Shown here in pieces: positions 1-10,642 of a DNA stretch of 64,000 bases. The notes under the pieces were generated by a model, which saw only the letters and a list, made by a program, of their open reading frames with translations, did not search any database and was not told the DNA's origin. Source of the DNA: Okapia johnstoni (taxonomy: Eukaryota > Chordata > Mammalia > Artiodactyla > Giraffidae); NCBI GenBank assembly GCA_024291935.2, contig CM044313.1:82087001-82151000 (forward strand), read 5' to 3'. The position numbers and the translations under genes are program-made. Within the stretch, counting starts at the first letter, position 1; every line of letters starts with the position of its first letter.

Positions 1-8
1 GAGCAGGA

Positions 9-23
9 GGGAGGGAGGGAGGG
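9..23 (+). other. G-quadruplex-type run (GGGA)n
   Basis: Four GGG runs are separated by single A residues, the shortest-loop form of the canonical G4 pattern. It lies in a purine-rich simple repeat just outside the MLT2-like LTR. Folding is inferred. Confidence 0.6.
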
Positions 24-44
24 TGTAGTGAGAGAAAGAGAGAG

Positions 45-392
45 AGATTGATTTATTTTAAGGAATTGGCACACATGATTGTGGGGGGGTGGCAAGTCTG
101 AAATCTGCAAAGCAAGCTAGAGACCCAGGGAAGAGCTGATGCTGCAGTCTTGAGTACAAAGGCAGCCTGCAGGCAGAATCCCCTCTTCCTTGGGGAATTT
201 CTGTCTTTGCCCTTAAGGCCTTCAACTGATTGGATGAGGCCCACCCACATTATGGAGGATAATCTGCTGCTCTCAAAGTCAACCAATTTAAATGTTAATC
301 ACATCTTTAAAAATGCCTTTACAACATTTAAACTGGTGTTTCATCTAGACATGACCTATTTAGGTTGACACATAAGACTGACCATCAGGACA
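45..392 (-). mobile_element. MLT2-type (ERVL) LTR, antisense
   Basis: The wording aaggaattggcacacatgat, ggatgaggcccacccacatt and a terminal ttgacacataa is the complement of the MLT2 LTR pattern seen in sense at 35524, 43739 and 60957. No internal retroviral sequence flanks it, so it is a solo LTR remnant. The family name is from memory of the consensus. Confidence 0.65.
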
Positions 393-717
393 CTCCTAAA
401 TTCCTACCTAATGGAATAGGACGAGATTCAGTGGGACTTGAATCAGAGCTGAAGTACAGGAAACTGTTTCCAGGGAGTCTCTGTAAGGGTCTGGATTTGG
501 GGAACCTGTAGATTAATGAGAGGTTCTGCCTTCCACATGCCTTCTCCACTGCCATCTTGTTCAAGGCTGTTCTTGACTGCTTGCTGGTCTTTATCACTCA
601 TTCAAAATCAGGAGGGTCAGCTTCAGCCTTCAAGTTGGGTCTAGTCCAAAAATTACTGCAGTGCCAATGTGAGAAGCCTCATGCCTTCTCTACTGCCATC
701 TTGTTCAAAGCTGCCAT
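393..717. other. Unassigned stretch with a direct duplication
   Basis: No gene or known repeat was recognised. A segment of about 36 bases at 535-569 recurs with few changes at 677-713 (both contain ctgccatcttgttcaa), so the stretch holds an old local duplication. Confidence 0.5.
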
Positions 718-812
718 TCCCTTCTCCAGGGGATTTTCCCAACCCAGGTATAGAACCTGGGTCTCCCGCATTACAGGCAGATTCTTTACTGTCTAAGCCA
801 CCAGGGAAGCCC
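718..812 (-). mobile_element. Bov-tA SINE, head half only
   Basis: Antisense copy of the tRNA-derived head, ending in ccaccagggaagccc at 800-812. The BovA part is missing beyond cttctccagg. Confidence 0.85.
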
Positions 813-1100
813 ACCCAGTAATCTAGGAATGTTCTCTTCCAGCTCTAAGATTCTGATTTCATGAGCCTACTGGCATGTGGTCTCTGATTGCAGGACGCCC
901 CACCTAATCCATGGCCAATCTGACCCATATTTTAAGAGGGAGCATTGTGGACAGCTATTATTTATTCTAGCTATTCATGTATTAGTTCAATAAATTTGTG
1001 CCTACTCTATGGATGAGAACCTTCCATGGTATTATGACAGATACAAAGATATTAAATACAGTATCCTGACTTCAGGAAATTTAAAACCTGGCTGGGTAAT
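813..1100. other. Unassigned sequence
   Basis: No coding signal or confident repeat. Around 985-1010 the text ttagttcaataaatttgtgcctactc weakly recalls an L2/MIR end. Confidence 0.3.
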
Positions 1101-1560
1101 GAATCGGTTAGGATGTATTTGACTGCAAACAGAATTCCTGATCAATGATGGCTTAAGGTCCCTAGATCTTTGTTTATTTGCAACCTCAAGAAGTTTGGAG
1201 GTCCACAGTCCTGGAGCCAGTTCTGGGTCTCAGAGATATCCGCTCTCATCAAGGACACAGCCTCTATCTAACATCCTTTTGGCTTCTTATCCATAAGTTT
1301 GTCACCTCACAGTCACATGGTAGCTGTTACAACTCCAAGCTCTGTATCTTCACACTAGTACACTGAGAAGGAAAGTACAAGGCATAAGGAAAAAAAGAGT
1401 TTTGCAAGATAGGCTCCAACTTTTTTCTTAAAGGAAAAAAAATTTGCTAGGTGCCCATCAAAAGACTTCCCTTATATCTTTTCAGCTGGAACTGGGTCAG
1501 GTGCCCAACCCTAATCTCATCGTAAGGAAGGGAGATGGGTTCCATCACAGTTCATCTCTG
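1101..1560 (+). repeat. Unclassified ancient dispersed repeat, copy 1
   Basis: The pattern gactgcaaacagaattcc, followed later by ctggaactgggtcaggtgcccaacc and a ggagatggg segment, follows a common mammalian repeat that I cannot name. Related wording occurs near 23400-23700 and 24680-25060. Confidence 0.4.
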
Positions 1561-1601
1561 GGTACCTCTGTGATAGCTGACCAAAAAAGGAAGGAAAGTC
1601 A

Positions 1602-1640
1602 GGGACTTCCCTGGTGGTCCAGTGCTTAAGAAGCATGAAT
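1602..1640 (+). mobile_element. CHR-type SINE head, truncated
   Basis: gggacttccctggtggtcca is the standard head of the CHR tRNA-derived SINE. The copy loses similarity after about 40 bases. Confidence 0.6.
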
Positions 1641-1984
1641 CAGCAATACAGTCCTAGATTAAGCAAGAATTAGCCTTGTCAATAGGCCAACGTTCAGATC
1701 CTGGCCCTCACCTGTTCCTGTCTACTTGTACAGCATTGGTTAAGACACAAGCTAGAGGTCTGAGTTTCTTTTTCCCTCTTTTGTGAAAACTGCAATGGAA
1801 AGGATAGAAGGCATCTAGGTGAATTCTGTGTCCCTTCCTACTTACAAATCCTGCTCCAGTTCTAGATAGCAGAGTAAAAGTGTATTACAGCAGATAACTA
1901 ATGTGTCAGATGTGGGCCCTGGCATTGTCTGTCCTTTACCTCTGAAAATGCAGCTCGTCCCTCCAGCCCTGCAAGATCAGGTTA
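1641..1984. other. Unassigned sequence
   Basis: Nothing recognised: no repeat, RNA gene or extended reading frame with family resemblance. Confidence 0.4.
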
Positions 1985-2205
1985 ACTTCATCCTCTGATT
2001 AACAAAGAGGCTTCAGAATGAAAGGTAGCTCACCTAGGCTTTGAACTCTGGCCTGGACATATTTGGTAAATCACTGGCATGTCTCAGTTTCCTGCCCTCT
2101 CAGGTGGCAGCGATCATATCTACCTCACAGGACTGTTGGAAGGACTAAATGAGAGAAAACACACTAAGACCTGAGCACAGTGTCTGGCACATAGTAATTA
2201 ATTTA
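1985..2205 (+). mobile_element. MIR SINE
   Basis: Order matches MIR: a tttgaactctggcc segment, then tctcagtttcctgcc, then aggactaaatgagagaa, then gtgtctggcacatagtaatt. The divergence fits an old mammal-wide SINE. Confidence 0.8.
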
Positions 2206-2270
2206 AAATCTTGAAGTTAAAATTATTATCTTACTTCCCTAAATTGATTCCAAGATTGAAGCAAGGATCA

Positions 2271-2495
2271 GGACTTCCACAGTAGTCCAGTGGCTATGAC
2301 TCTGTGCTCCCAATGCAGGGGGCCTGGGTTCCATCTCTGGTCAGGGAACTAGATCCCACATGTGGCAACTAACTAAAGATGCATGCCTTAACTAAAGATC
2401 CCACATGCCTCAAAGAAAATCAAAGGTCCCTTGTGCCACAACCAAGACTCAGCTAAACCAAATAATTAAATTAAAAAATATTTTAAAAAATAAAA
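2271..2495 (+). mobile_element. CHR-type SINE
   Basis: Head ggacttccacagtagtccag, then ggtcagggaactagatccca, then an A-rich tail. Imperfect TSDs gattgaagcaaggat (2254-2268) and gactgaagcaaagac (2496-2510) bracket it. Confidence 0.85.
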
Positions 2496-2606
2496 GACTG
2501 AAGCAAAGACTATGTTTACTATCTTGCTTACATGTTTTCTTTTCTGACAGCCCCTCCCAACTCATCTAGCATGACATGTCAGATGGCCACTGAGAGTGAA
2601 TGAATG

Positions 2607-3345
2607 CTCCCTAATACCCACTAAGATGGCTACTATCAAAAAAATAATGACAATAAGCTAGAGACATACAGAAATTGGAACCCTTGTGCACTACTGGCAG
2701 GAAAGTAAAATGGTACGGCCACTGTAGAAGACAGTATGGTGGATCCTCAAAAAATTAAACATAGATTACCGTCTGATTCAGCAATTCCATGTCTGAGTAT
2801 ATGCTCAAAATAATTAAAAGCAGGGACTCCAACAGATATTTGTACACCCATACTCAGAGCAACGTTATTCATAATAGCCAAAAGATGGAAGCAACTCAAA
2901 GGTCCATCCACATGGATGAATGTATAAACAAAATGTGGTATGTGCATATACTGGAATATTATTCAGCCTTAAAAAAGGAATGAAATTCTGACACGTTTCA
3001 ACATGGATGAACCTGGAGGATACTATGCTATGTGAAAGAAGCTAGTCACAAAAAGATATGTACTGGATGATTCCACTCATATAAGGTACCTAGAATAATC
3101 ATTTTCACGGAGACAGCAGAGTGGATTCTTGTAGTTGGTTTTTCCTGGTGGTTGCCAGGAGCTTGGAGGAGGGAAGAATGGAGAGCTGTTTTTTAATGGG
3201 TATTGATTTTCAGCTTTGCAAGGTGAAAAGCCTTCTGGAGATTGTACAACAATGTGAATGAACTTAACAGTACTTAACTACAGACAAAAATGGTTACAAT
3301 GGTACATTTTATGTTAAATGTATTTTACCGTAACTTTAAAAAAAT
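2607..3345 (+). mobile_element. L1 3' end (ORF2 tail and 3' UTR)
   Basis: Retains the L1 series gaaattggaaccc, attcataatagccaaaag, aatattattcagccttaaaa, acatggatgaacctgga and a final ttttatgttaaatg. Frames 2747-2983 encode scraps of the ORF2 C-terminus with stops. 5'-truncated and long dead. Confidence 0.85.
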
Positions 3346-3382
3346 TTTAATGAATGAATTTTTTTAATGAATAAAATTAATT

Positions 3383-3640
3383 CATGCTGCAGTATGAATG
3401 AACCTTACAAACATTAGACCAACTGAAAGAAACCAATAACAAAAAACCTGCATATTGTATGATTCTGTTTATCTAAAATGTCCAGAAGAGGCAAATCTAT
3501 AGAGACAGAAAGTAGATGTGTGGTTTTCAGGGGTTCACAAAACTACTAAAACTGAAAACTACAACTACTAAAAACTACTGAAGTATACTCTGTAGAAGGT
3601 GACTTTTTTGGTATGTGAATTATATTTCAATAGAGCTGTT
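3383..3640 (+). mobile_element. Second L1 3' end, adjacent copy
   Basis: Repeats the same L1 interval as its neighbour (atgtccagaagaggcaaatc, tatgtgaattatatttcaat). It is a separate 5'-truncated L1M-type insertion in the same orientation. Confidence 0.8.
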
Positions 3641-4508
3641 TTTTAAAAATGAATGAACAAATGAGATTCTAATTATATCCAGATCATTGGGATCATTTTA
3701 TTTCAGTGTCAATTCCAGAAGGGAGGTTTATCTCGAATAATTTGGATCAAAAATGCGGAGAGGTTCAGAAATGCGGAGAGGTTCAGACAGGTCCTCTTGG
3801 CAATCCTCAGTCTGGCAGTCCCATCAGCCTTTGAGATTTGCTGCCTAATGACCTGATGAGGGTTGCCAGAATACCCCAGGCTTCAGTGATTGACTACAGG
3901 GCCCTCATCTCCCTGGAGCCACTGGCTTGTCTAACTGAGGAGTCTCCTCGGGGCACTAGGACTGTACATCTCTTCCCTTAGAAATGCCCTGCTGGGAATT
4001 CAGTTTACTACTTGCCATTATGATGATGTAATTGCATGCTACTCATTGATAATGTGCAAAACAATCACGAGAACATATAAACAAACAGATGGTGAGCACG
4101 CTCCTTGCAAAACACTAAAGGCAAACTGAGAGGATTTCTTTGTTTAATCAGTTTTGCAAACCTGACACAGTCATCCCAGATGTGCAGCAGAGCATATGCA
4201 GCAGCTCAGAAGTGACAGTGACACATCCAGTAAAATGGATTGTCAGAACCATTCACAGGGAAGAACTCAAAGGCAATCAGGAGCCAGAGGGTGGAATTAC
4301 CATTCACTAGCAGGCCTTTATTCCCATCCGTGATCCAAATGCTTCATGCTTCAAATACTGTCTGTCTCCCTAATGCATTTTCATACAGCATGTAAATTTC
4401 AAGTTGCTTCTCCTGAAAACAATAATACTCCCAGGAGGAGCCCGTGAGACTTCTTCAAGCAGCTCCATGTGCTGTCATCTGGTGGGCTAGCATAAAAGAT
4501 TATGTCTA
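3641..4508. other. Single-copy stretch
   Basis: No known repeat recognised across about 860 bases. It contains a perfect 18-base tandem duplication at 3751-3786. The segment 4020-4100 is AT-rich with octamer-like gcatgctactcattgata. No splice-bounded frame was convincing. Confidence 0.4.
3751..3786 (+). repeat. Perfect 18-bp tandem duplication
   Basis: aaatgcggagaggttcag is present twice head to tail without a mismatch, implying a recent slippage or duplication event. Confidence 0.9.
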
Positions 4509-4691
4509 GGGACTTCCCTGGTGATCCAGTGGCTAAGACTCCACGTTCTGAATGCAGGGGGCCTGGGTTTGATTCCCGGTCACGGAACTAGATCCCACAT
4601 GCCACAACTAAGAGTTTTCACACCCCAACTAAAGAACATCATGCCAAAACTAACACCTGATGCAGCCAAAAAAAAAAAGAAAGAAATAAAT
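4509..4691 (+). mobile_element. CHR-type SINE
   Basis: Head gggacttccctggtgatcca, middle cacggaactagatcccac and an A-rich tail. Imperfect TSDs ttatgtctag and ttctgtctag lie on either side. Confidence 0.85.
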
Positions 4692-4800
4692 AGTTTCTGT
4701 CTAGTCTCCAAGACTACCACCCTGCACTACACCAGACCCGGTGTTAAATTTCTCTAACAATCTGAATGGGCTTCTAGAACTAGGTCTTTGAAAACTTAAG

Positions 4801-5612
4801 TTGTTGTTGCTGTTGTTCAGTCACTAAGTCATGTCTGACTCTTTGCAACCCCATGGACCACAGCATGCCAGGCTTCCCTATCCTTCATTCTCTCCCAGAG
4901 CTTACTCAGACTCATGTCCATTGAGTCAATGCCATCCAACCATCTCATCCTCTGCTGCCCCCTTCTCCTCCTGCCCTCAATCTTTCCCAGCATCAGGGTC
5001 TTTTCCAATGAGTTGGCTCTTCACATCAGGTGGCCAAAGTATTGGAGTTTCAGCTTCAGCATCAGTTTTCCCAATGAATATTCAGGGTTGATTTCCTTTA
5101 GGATGGACTGGTTGGATCTCCTTGCAGTCCAAAGGACTCTGAAGAGTCTTCTCTAGCACCACAATTCAAAAGCATCAGTTCTTTGGCACTCAGCCTTCTT
5201 TATGGTCCAGCTCTTACATCCATACATGCTTACTGGAAAAACCATAGCTTTGACTAGACAGACCTTTGTTGACAAAGTGATGTCTCTGCTTTTTAATATT
5301 CTGTCTAGGTTTGTCATAGCTTTTCTCCCAAGGAGCAAGCATCTTTTAATTTCATGGCTGCAGTCACTATCCACAATCCAAGAAAAGAAAATATGCCACT
5401 GTTTCCACTTTTTCCCTATTTGCCATGACATAATGGGACCAGATGCCATGATCTTAGTTTTTTGAATGTCAAGTTTTAAGCCAGCATTTTCCCTGTCCTC
5501 TTTCACCCTCATCAGGAGGCTCTTTAGTTCCTCTTCTCTTTCTGCCATTGGAGTGGTATCATCTGCATAGCTGAGGTTGTTGATCTATCTCCCGACAATC
5601 TTAATTTCTGAA
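4801..5612 (-). mobile_element. BovB LINE 3' fragment, antisense
   Basis: The 3' terminus lies at the low coordinate (ttgttgttgctgttgttcag). The minus strand reads the RT C-terminal region with LDIQKTKIMASGPIMSWQIG, then FELWC, broken by stops and shifts. TSD-like ggtctttgaaaacttaag (4783-4800) pairs with ggtctttgaaaaattaag (5634-5651). Confidence 0.9.
5153..5548 (-). pseudogene. BovB RT C-terminal remnant (131 aa open frame)
   Basis: Longest open piece of the enclosing BovB. It covers the segment after the YADD box (LKLDIQKTKIMASGP) to the FELWC motif. No catalytic aspartates are present, so it is non-functional. Not a host gene. Confidence 0.85.
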
Positions 5613-5721
5613 AAATTAAGTACCTGAAATCTTGGTCTTTGAAAAATTAAGTACTTCAAAATTAACAGTGCTTTCCAATAGCTGGAATACCAACACATGT
5701 AGACGATCAATGTGCTCAGCA

Positions 5722-5947
5722 TGGGTGCTCAGTCACTTCAGTCGTCTCTTACTCTTTGCAACCCCATGGACTGTGGTCCGCCAGGCTCCTCTGTCCATGG
5801 AATTCTCCAGGCAAGCATACTGGAGTAGGTTGCCATTTCCTCCTCCAAGGGATCTTCCTGACCCAGGGATCGAACTCAAGTCTTCTATGTCTCCTGCATT
5901 GCAAGCAGCTTTTTTTTTTTTTAACCACTAAGCCACCAGGGAAGCCC
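5722..5947 (-). mobile_element. Bov-tA SINE with internal poly-T
   Basis: Antisense copy from gctcagtcacttcagtcgtc to ccaccagggaagccc. A run of T at 5909-5922 interrupts the head, where other copies have ggcagattctttaccact. Confidence 0.9.
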
Positions 5948-5985
5948 AAAATGATCAACATAGTCTGCCCCTTCCCCAGCAATTA

Positions 5986-6357
5986 TTGGGTTGCCCAAAA
6001 AATTCATTTGGGGACTTCCTTGGTGGCACAGTGGATAAGAATCTTTCGACCAATGCAGGGGACACAGGTTCAATCCTGGTCTGGGAAGATTTCACACGCC
6101 ACGGAGCAACTAAGCCCATGTACCACAATTACTGAAGCCCTCCCACTCTAAAGACTGTTCTCCCCGACAAGAAAAGCCACCGCAATGAGGAGCCTGGGCA
6201 CCACAACAAAGAGTAGACCCCGCATGTCACAACTAGAGAAAGCCCACTGGCAGCAATGAAGACCCAGTGCAACCAAAAATAAATAAATAATTTTTCTTTT
6301 TTTTAAAGTTCATTTGGTTCTCCCATAAGATCTTAAGAACTTTTCAGTCAACCCAGT
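5986..6357. mobile_element. Palindromic mariner-type element split by a SINE
   Basis: Left part ttgggttgcccaaaaaattc and right part ending acttttcagtcaacccagta look like the two halves of a short ruminant mariner hairpin, flanked by TA-rich sequence. The CHR-1 SINE at 6011-6304 sits between them with TSDs aattcatttgg and agttcatttggt. Confidence 0.75.
6011..6304 (+). mobile_element. CHR-1-type SINE (long form)
   Basis: Long cetartiodactyl SINE: gggacttccttggtggcaca head, gagcaactaagcccatg, aagccaccgcaatgagga and gcaatgaagacccagtgcaa before an AAATAAATAA tail. It interrupts the mariner element. Confidence 0.85.
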
Positions 6358-6595
6358 ATTATAACAGGCATAGTTTTGTTAATCGCTGATCCCTTTTTTC
6401 TGAGACATGGATAAGTTCTTCAAGTCCCAGCAAAGAAAGGCAATCTTGGGCCTGACCAGTTTTGTCATCTGAACCCTGGGTCCCTTTCTTCAGTCTCTTG
6501 TGGATTCTCGCAGCGGTACAAAAGTTTCTGCCCATCTTTTTAGTTCTTAGCCATAAAATGTGGGTTGCCTTTATTCTCTGTAGTTGCTCTTTCCT

Positions 6596-7425
6596 TCTTT
6601 TTAATTGAGATATAATTTATATATCATAAAACTCAGCCTTTTAAAGTATGCAATTCAGGGGGGGTAAGCATATACACAAGATTGTGCAGCCATCACCACT
6701 ACTAATTTCAGAATGTTTTTGTCACCCCCAGAGAAACCCCATGCCCAGGGACTTCCCTAATGATCCAGTGGCTAAGATTCCATGCTCCTAATGCAAGAGG
6801 CCCAGGTTCAATCCCTGATCACAGAACTAGATTCCACATGCCACAACTAAAGAGCCCAAGAGCCACAACTGAAGATCCTTCATGCCACAGCTAAGCCCCA
6901 GGGTAGCCAAAGAAAGAAAGAAAAAGAAACCCTATGCCCAGTAGTAGTCATTCCCTCTCCCTTTCTTCCTCAGCCTCTGAACACCACGCATCCATTTTCT
7001 TTTTCCTTCAATTTTCTTATTCCGAACATTTCATATAAATGGAATCATGCAACATCTAGTCTTTAGTGACTGGCTTCTTTCACTTCCTGTAATGTTTTCA
7101 AGGTTCATCCATGCTGTTGCATAAATGAGTGCTTCGTTCCTTCTATGGCTCAACACTATTGCACCATATGAAGTGTCATATTTATCATCTATTCATCACT
7201 TGATGGACATTTAGTTTGTTTTCTGCTTCGGGGCTACAATGAATACCGCTGCTGTGAATGCCGATGTATGGGTTTGCGTGTGGGCATGTGTTCTCCTTTC
7301 TCCTGGATCTGTGACTAGGAGTGGCTTTGATGTGTCATATGGTGATGCTATGTTTCACTCTTCTGAGGAACTCCCTGTTTCCCACAGCAGCTGCACCATG
7401 CAGCACTGTGGGCGCTCCTGGCTAT
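6596..7425 (-). mobile_element. L1 3' region, antisense, split by a SINE
   Basis: Begins ttaattgagatataatttat (complement of an L1M 3' UTR) and continues through atcatgcaacatctagtctt and tgatggacatttagtttgtt. It is interrupted by the CHR SINE at 6748-6924. Confidence 0.8.
6748..6924 (+). mobile_element. CHR-type SINE inside L1
   Basis: Head gggacttccctaatgatcca, tail of AAAG repeats. TSD agaaaccccatgccca (6732-6747) and agaaaccctatgccca (6925-6940), one difference in 16, shows it landed in the L1. Confidence 0.9.
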
Positions 7426-7874
7426 GGTAGCGCTTGGGCCCTTTCTTGGCCTCTGCATGCTGTGCTCTCATCACCCCGCCTGATCTACAGATCCCTCTTG
7501 CAACACACCTCCAGGTACTACGCTCTTGTTTCCTCCTCCTGTTTTCCCTCTAGATCAGGTAACCTGCCCCAAAGCAAAGAGAAGGGAAAGAGAACATAAA
7601 CACCACGAGGGCCCTCTGGAGGCTGTGTACTGTACCCCATGCTTTATGTGCACCAAGTAAGACCATAAGGTGTTCCCACCTAACTGCCTGGAAACTGAAG
7701 CCTGGGCTAGTCTTACTGCTCCAATCTGCTTCCCAGGTCTCCATGGCAATGGTTCTCAGAAACTGATGGTGCTTCAGAGGCTCGGCAAAAAAAAAAATGG
7801 CATTTTCTGCCAAACAATTCCTGAAAAATCCACTCCTCATTTTTATCTGCCTCATATTTTGAAGCTCTAGTTAT
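7426..7874. other. Unassigned sequence
   Basis: No confident family. Short open frames at 7550-7855 on the minus strand show no family motif. Confidence 0.4.
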
Positions 7875-7965
7875 CTGTCTTGTTCACAACTTGCCCAGGA
7901 CTTAGAACAATATGTGGCTTACAGTAGTTGTTCAATAAGTATTTATCTAGTAAATGAATTTTTCT
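7875..7965 (+). mobile_element. L2 3' end
   Basis: Order ctgtcttgttcacaacttg, aggacttagaacaatatg, gttgttcaataagtatttat follows the L2 3' terminus. Confidence 0.65.
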
Positions 7966-8090
7966 GCTAAAAATTTGGCAAATCATATGCTAAGGCATCG
8001 ACTGACTGTATGTCAAAAATTGCCCAATGGTATTTTTTAAAATATACTTCACCGGGCCCTGCTAAATCAGCCTCTCTAGAATAGGCATTG

Positions 8091-8208
8091 CGGAGAAGGC
8101 AATGGCACCCCACTCCGGTACTCTTGCCTGGAAAATCCCAGGGACTGCGGAGCCTGGTGGGCTGTCGTCTATGGGGTCGCACAGAGTCGGACACGACTGA
8201 AGCGACTT

Positions 8209-8238
<30 letters not shown>
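8091..8238 (+). mobile_element. BovA monomer SINE with (AGC)n tail
   Basis: Starts ggagaaggcaatggcacccc and ends gactgaagcgacttagcagc followed by AGC repeats (8209-8237). TSD ataggcattg occurs at 8081-8090 and 8239-8248. Young-looking, with little divergence. Confidence 0.9.
8209..8237 (+). repeat. (AGC)n microsatellite at a SINE tail
   Basis: About nine and a half AGC units form the 3' tail of the BovA insertion. A likely length-variable marker. The leucine run in the minus-strand frame is an artefact of it. Confidence 0.95.
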
Positions 8239-8239
<1 letters not shown>

Positions 8240-8310
8240 TAGGCATTGAGGTCACTGTTAGCAAATCTCCCCAGGTGATGGTGATGGAGCTTCCTGAAGA
8301 CCCTAGGCTG

Positions 8311-8490
8311 GGGGACTTCCCTGGTGGTCCAGTAGTTAAGACTCTGTGTTTCCAATGCAAGGAGCTCAGGTTCAACCTCTTTTTGGGGAACTAACATCCC
8401 ACATGCCACAAGGCCAAAAAAAATTCACTGCATAAACCGGAGACATAGAAAGCTAAGGGCAAAGATAAACTTATTGGGGGAAAAAAAAAA
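8311..8490 (+). mobile_element. CHR-type SINE
   Basis: gggacttccctggtggtcca head and long A-rich tail ending at 8490. TSD tgaagaccctaggctggg (8294-8311) matches agaagaccctagtctggg (8491-8508). Confidence 0.9.
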
Positions 8491-9408
8491 AGAAGACCCT
8501 AGTCTGGGTGCCATTGCTGTGAGAGATGGTGTCTGTGTCTGGCCACAAAGCTAGTGACTCTTATGGCTCCCCTGCCCCTCAGGCCTTAGGGGTTCTCACT
8601 CTGGTCCAGAGTTATGGGTCAGCAACCACGTGGTCAGGGGGTTCTTTCTGGATCCACTGGCATTACAGTCCACTGGCCACAGCTAGTTTCACTTGAGCCC
8701 TTAGACCTTGCAATGTGACTGATGATTCCGACTATGGAATCCTCAGGTCAGTCTTATCATATTCCTCTACTTTAGACATGCTTTCTTATTACTAAGTAAC
8801 AGTGATTAACAGTGATTAAGCCATGCTAGTTTGAAAACCAGAAGCTTCCCAGGGCTGCAGAAAAGAAACTCACTGCTTCTTCTACTCTGTAACTCTCTGC
8901 TCGCCACTTCCCGACAACTTGAGGGACAAACACTGGCCACGCAAGCAAGTATGGGGTCGGTTCCCCTCCTCCCTCCACCTATCAGAAAGGGGCAGGAGTT
9001 CCCACAGGCTCAGTTCTTCTTTCAAAGTCAAGGCTAGTATAGAAAGTTGCAGTGTTTTTTTCCACTGACAAGGTACCCAGAGAGAAAAAAGAACTCCTGA
9101 CTCACCTTTACTGGCTTGCTCAAGTTTCACTTCCTCTTTTCTCTCAGAAGGAAGAAGGACTTTTTCGTATTAGGACATTTAAAGATTCTCTAGAGCTGTC
9201 CAGTTATTTATCTACTGTCAGAGAAGCCCCACAGGTGAGGAAGACCAGGGCATGGCAGTGGAATTGTCCCGTAAAGCAGAGAAGAGGTAGCAGTGAGGAT
9301 GGGAATAGGGGGTTGGGGAGGGAAGAAGAGGGGGCAACAGGAAGGCAGAGTGGGTTTAGATGACCACTAGGTCACAAAGCACAGTGTCCATGACAGTGTG
9401 CATATGTG
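8491..9408. other. Single-copy stretch
   Basis: About 900 bases with no recognised repeat apart from a short aacagtgatt tandem near 8799-8818. Short frames on both strands carry no recognisable domain. Confidence 0.4.
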
Positions 9409-9627
9409 TGTGCTAAGTGACTTCAGTAGTGTCTGACTCTTTGTGACCCCATGACCCATAGCCCACCAGGTTCCTCTGTCCATAGGATTTCCCAGACAAG
9501 AATACCCGAGTGAGTTGCCATGCCCTCCTGCAGGGTATCTTTCAAACCCAGGGATTGAATCACCATCTCTTATGTCTCCTGCACTGGCAGGCAGGTTCTT
9601 TACCACTAGCACCACCTGGGAAGCCCC
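9409..9627 (-). mobile_element. Bov-tA SINE, antisense
   Basis: Runs gtgctaagtgacttcagtag to accacctgggaagcccc. The overlapping open frames are SINE translations. Confidence 0.9.
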
Positions 9628-10106
9628 TATGAGGGTACAGCAATGTCCAATCCCAGTGCCAGCAAACCACAATCACCAGAAACTGGAGCAGTCTCAGGGT
9701 GGCCTCACAGGTCTGCAGAGGACCTTTGCCACTCAAAGTGGGGCCCTCCAACCACCAGCAGATCTCGTGAAAAATGTAGAATCTTAAGTCCCACCACCCG
9801 ATTGAACAAGATACCTGTGTGATTTGAACACATATTAAATGGTGCTCAGAACCAGCTTGAGAATAAGCACAACTCAGGAGTAGATGATGCTGCTTCCAGA
9901 TGTTCAACTGGTTTAGTCTTGGGCAGTTGACATGAGGTTCCCTGCTACATGTGTACAGAATAATATTTTGAAGCCTTAACTGATTTTTCCACATATTTTT
10001 CTCTTTGCCCATTCCCCATTTCCAGCAAGTAATCAATTTTGTGCCCATAGCCATTTGGCAGGGATAGGAGAGGTAATGGATAGCTATAGAAAATGAGAGA
10101 CACACC
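9628..10106. other. Unassigned sequence
   Basis: The 198-residue minus-strand frame 9560-10156 runs from a SINE into this DNA and shows no known domain. No repeat recognised. Confidence 0.4.
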
Positions 10107-10241
10107 CTGGAAAAGAAGAAAATGGCATCCCACTCCAGTGTGAAAATCCCATACACAGAGGAAATGGTGGGCTACAGTCCATGGGTTCATAAGAGTTAGA
10201 CACAACTTAGCAAGTCCGACATGACGCAGCGACTAAACAAC
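10107..10241 (+). mobile_element. BovA-type SINE remnant
   Basis: aagaagaaaatggcatccca, then a short deletion, then gtgggctacagtccatggg and gagttagacacaacttagca. Older and more decayed than its neighbours. Confidence 0.7.
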
Positions 10242-10430
10242 CACAAACATCATGGTTAGAATGTACCTACATGATCAGGAGCAGTCTTAGGGGCTTTCTG
10301 TTACTGAAATACTTCACACGCATGCCAGTGGTGATGTGAGAGCAGAGGGCAACACAGCAGTGGAAGAGTCAAAAGTCTGTGCCTAAGATCCTGGACTTCT
10401 ATCAACCTGTATTCTTCATCTGTTGCTGTG

Positions 10431-10642
10431 TGCCGTGTGCTTAGTCTCTTAGTCATATCTGACTCTTTGTGACCCCATGGACTGCAGTCCACCAGGCTCC
10501 TCTGTCCATGGTGATCCTCCAGGCAAGAATCTTGAAGTTGGTTGCCATGTCCTTGTCCTCCTCCAGGGGACCTTCCCAAACCAGGGACTGAATCCAGGGC
10601 TCCGGCATTGAAGGTGGATTCTTTACCATCTGAGCCACCAAG
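10431..10642 (-). mobile_element. Bov-tA SINE, antisense
   Basis: Full antisense copy from the tgccgtgtgcttagtc end to gagccaccaag. TSD tctgttgctgtg occurs at 10419-10430 and again from 10643. Confidence 0.9.

Noticed and set aside
8062..8409. Poly-alanine or poly-leucine protein at 8.2 kb
   Set aside because: The run is the translation of the (AGC)n tail of a BovA SINE.
9560..10156. 198-residue minus-strand frame as a gene
   Set aside because: It starts in a BovA remnant and ends in a Bov-tA, so it is SINE-derived plus chance read-through.
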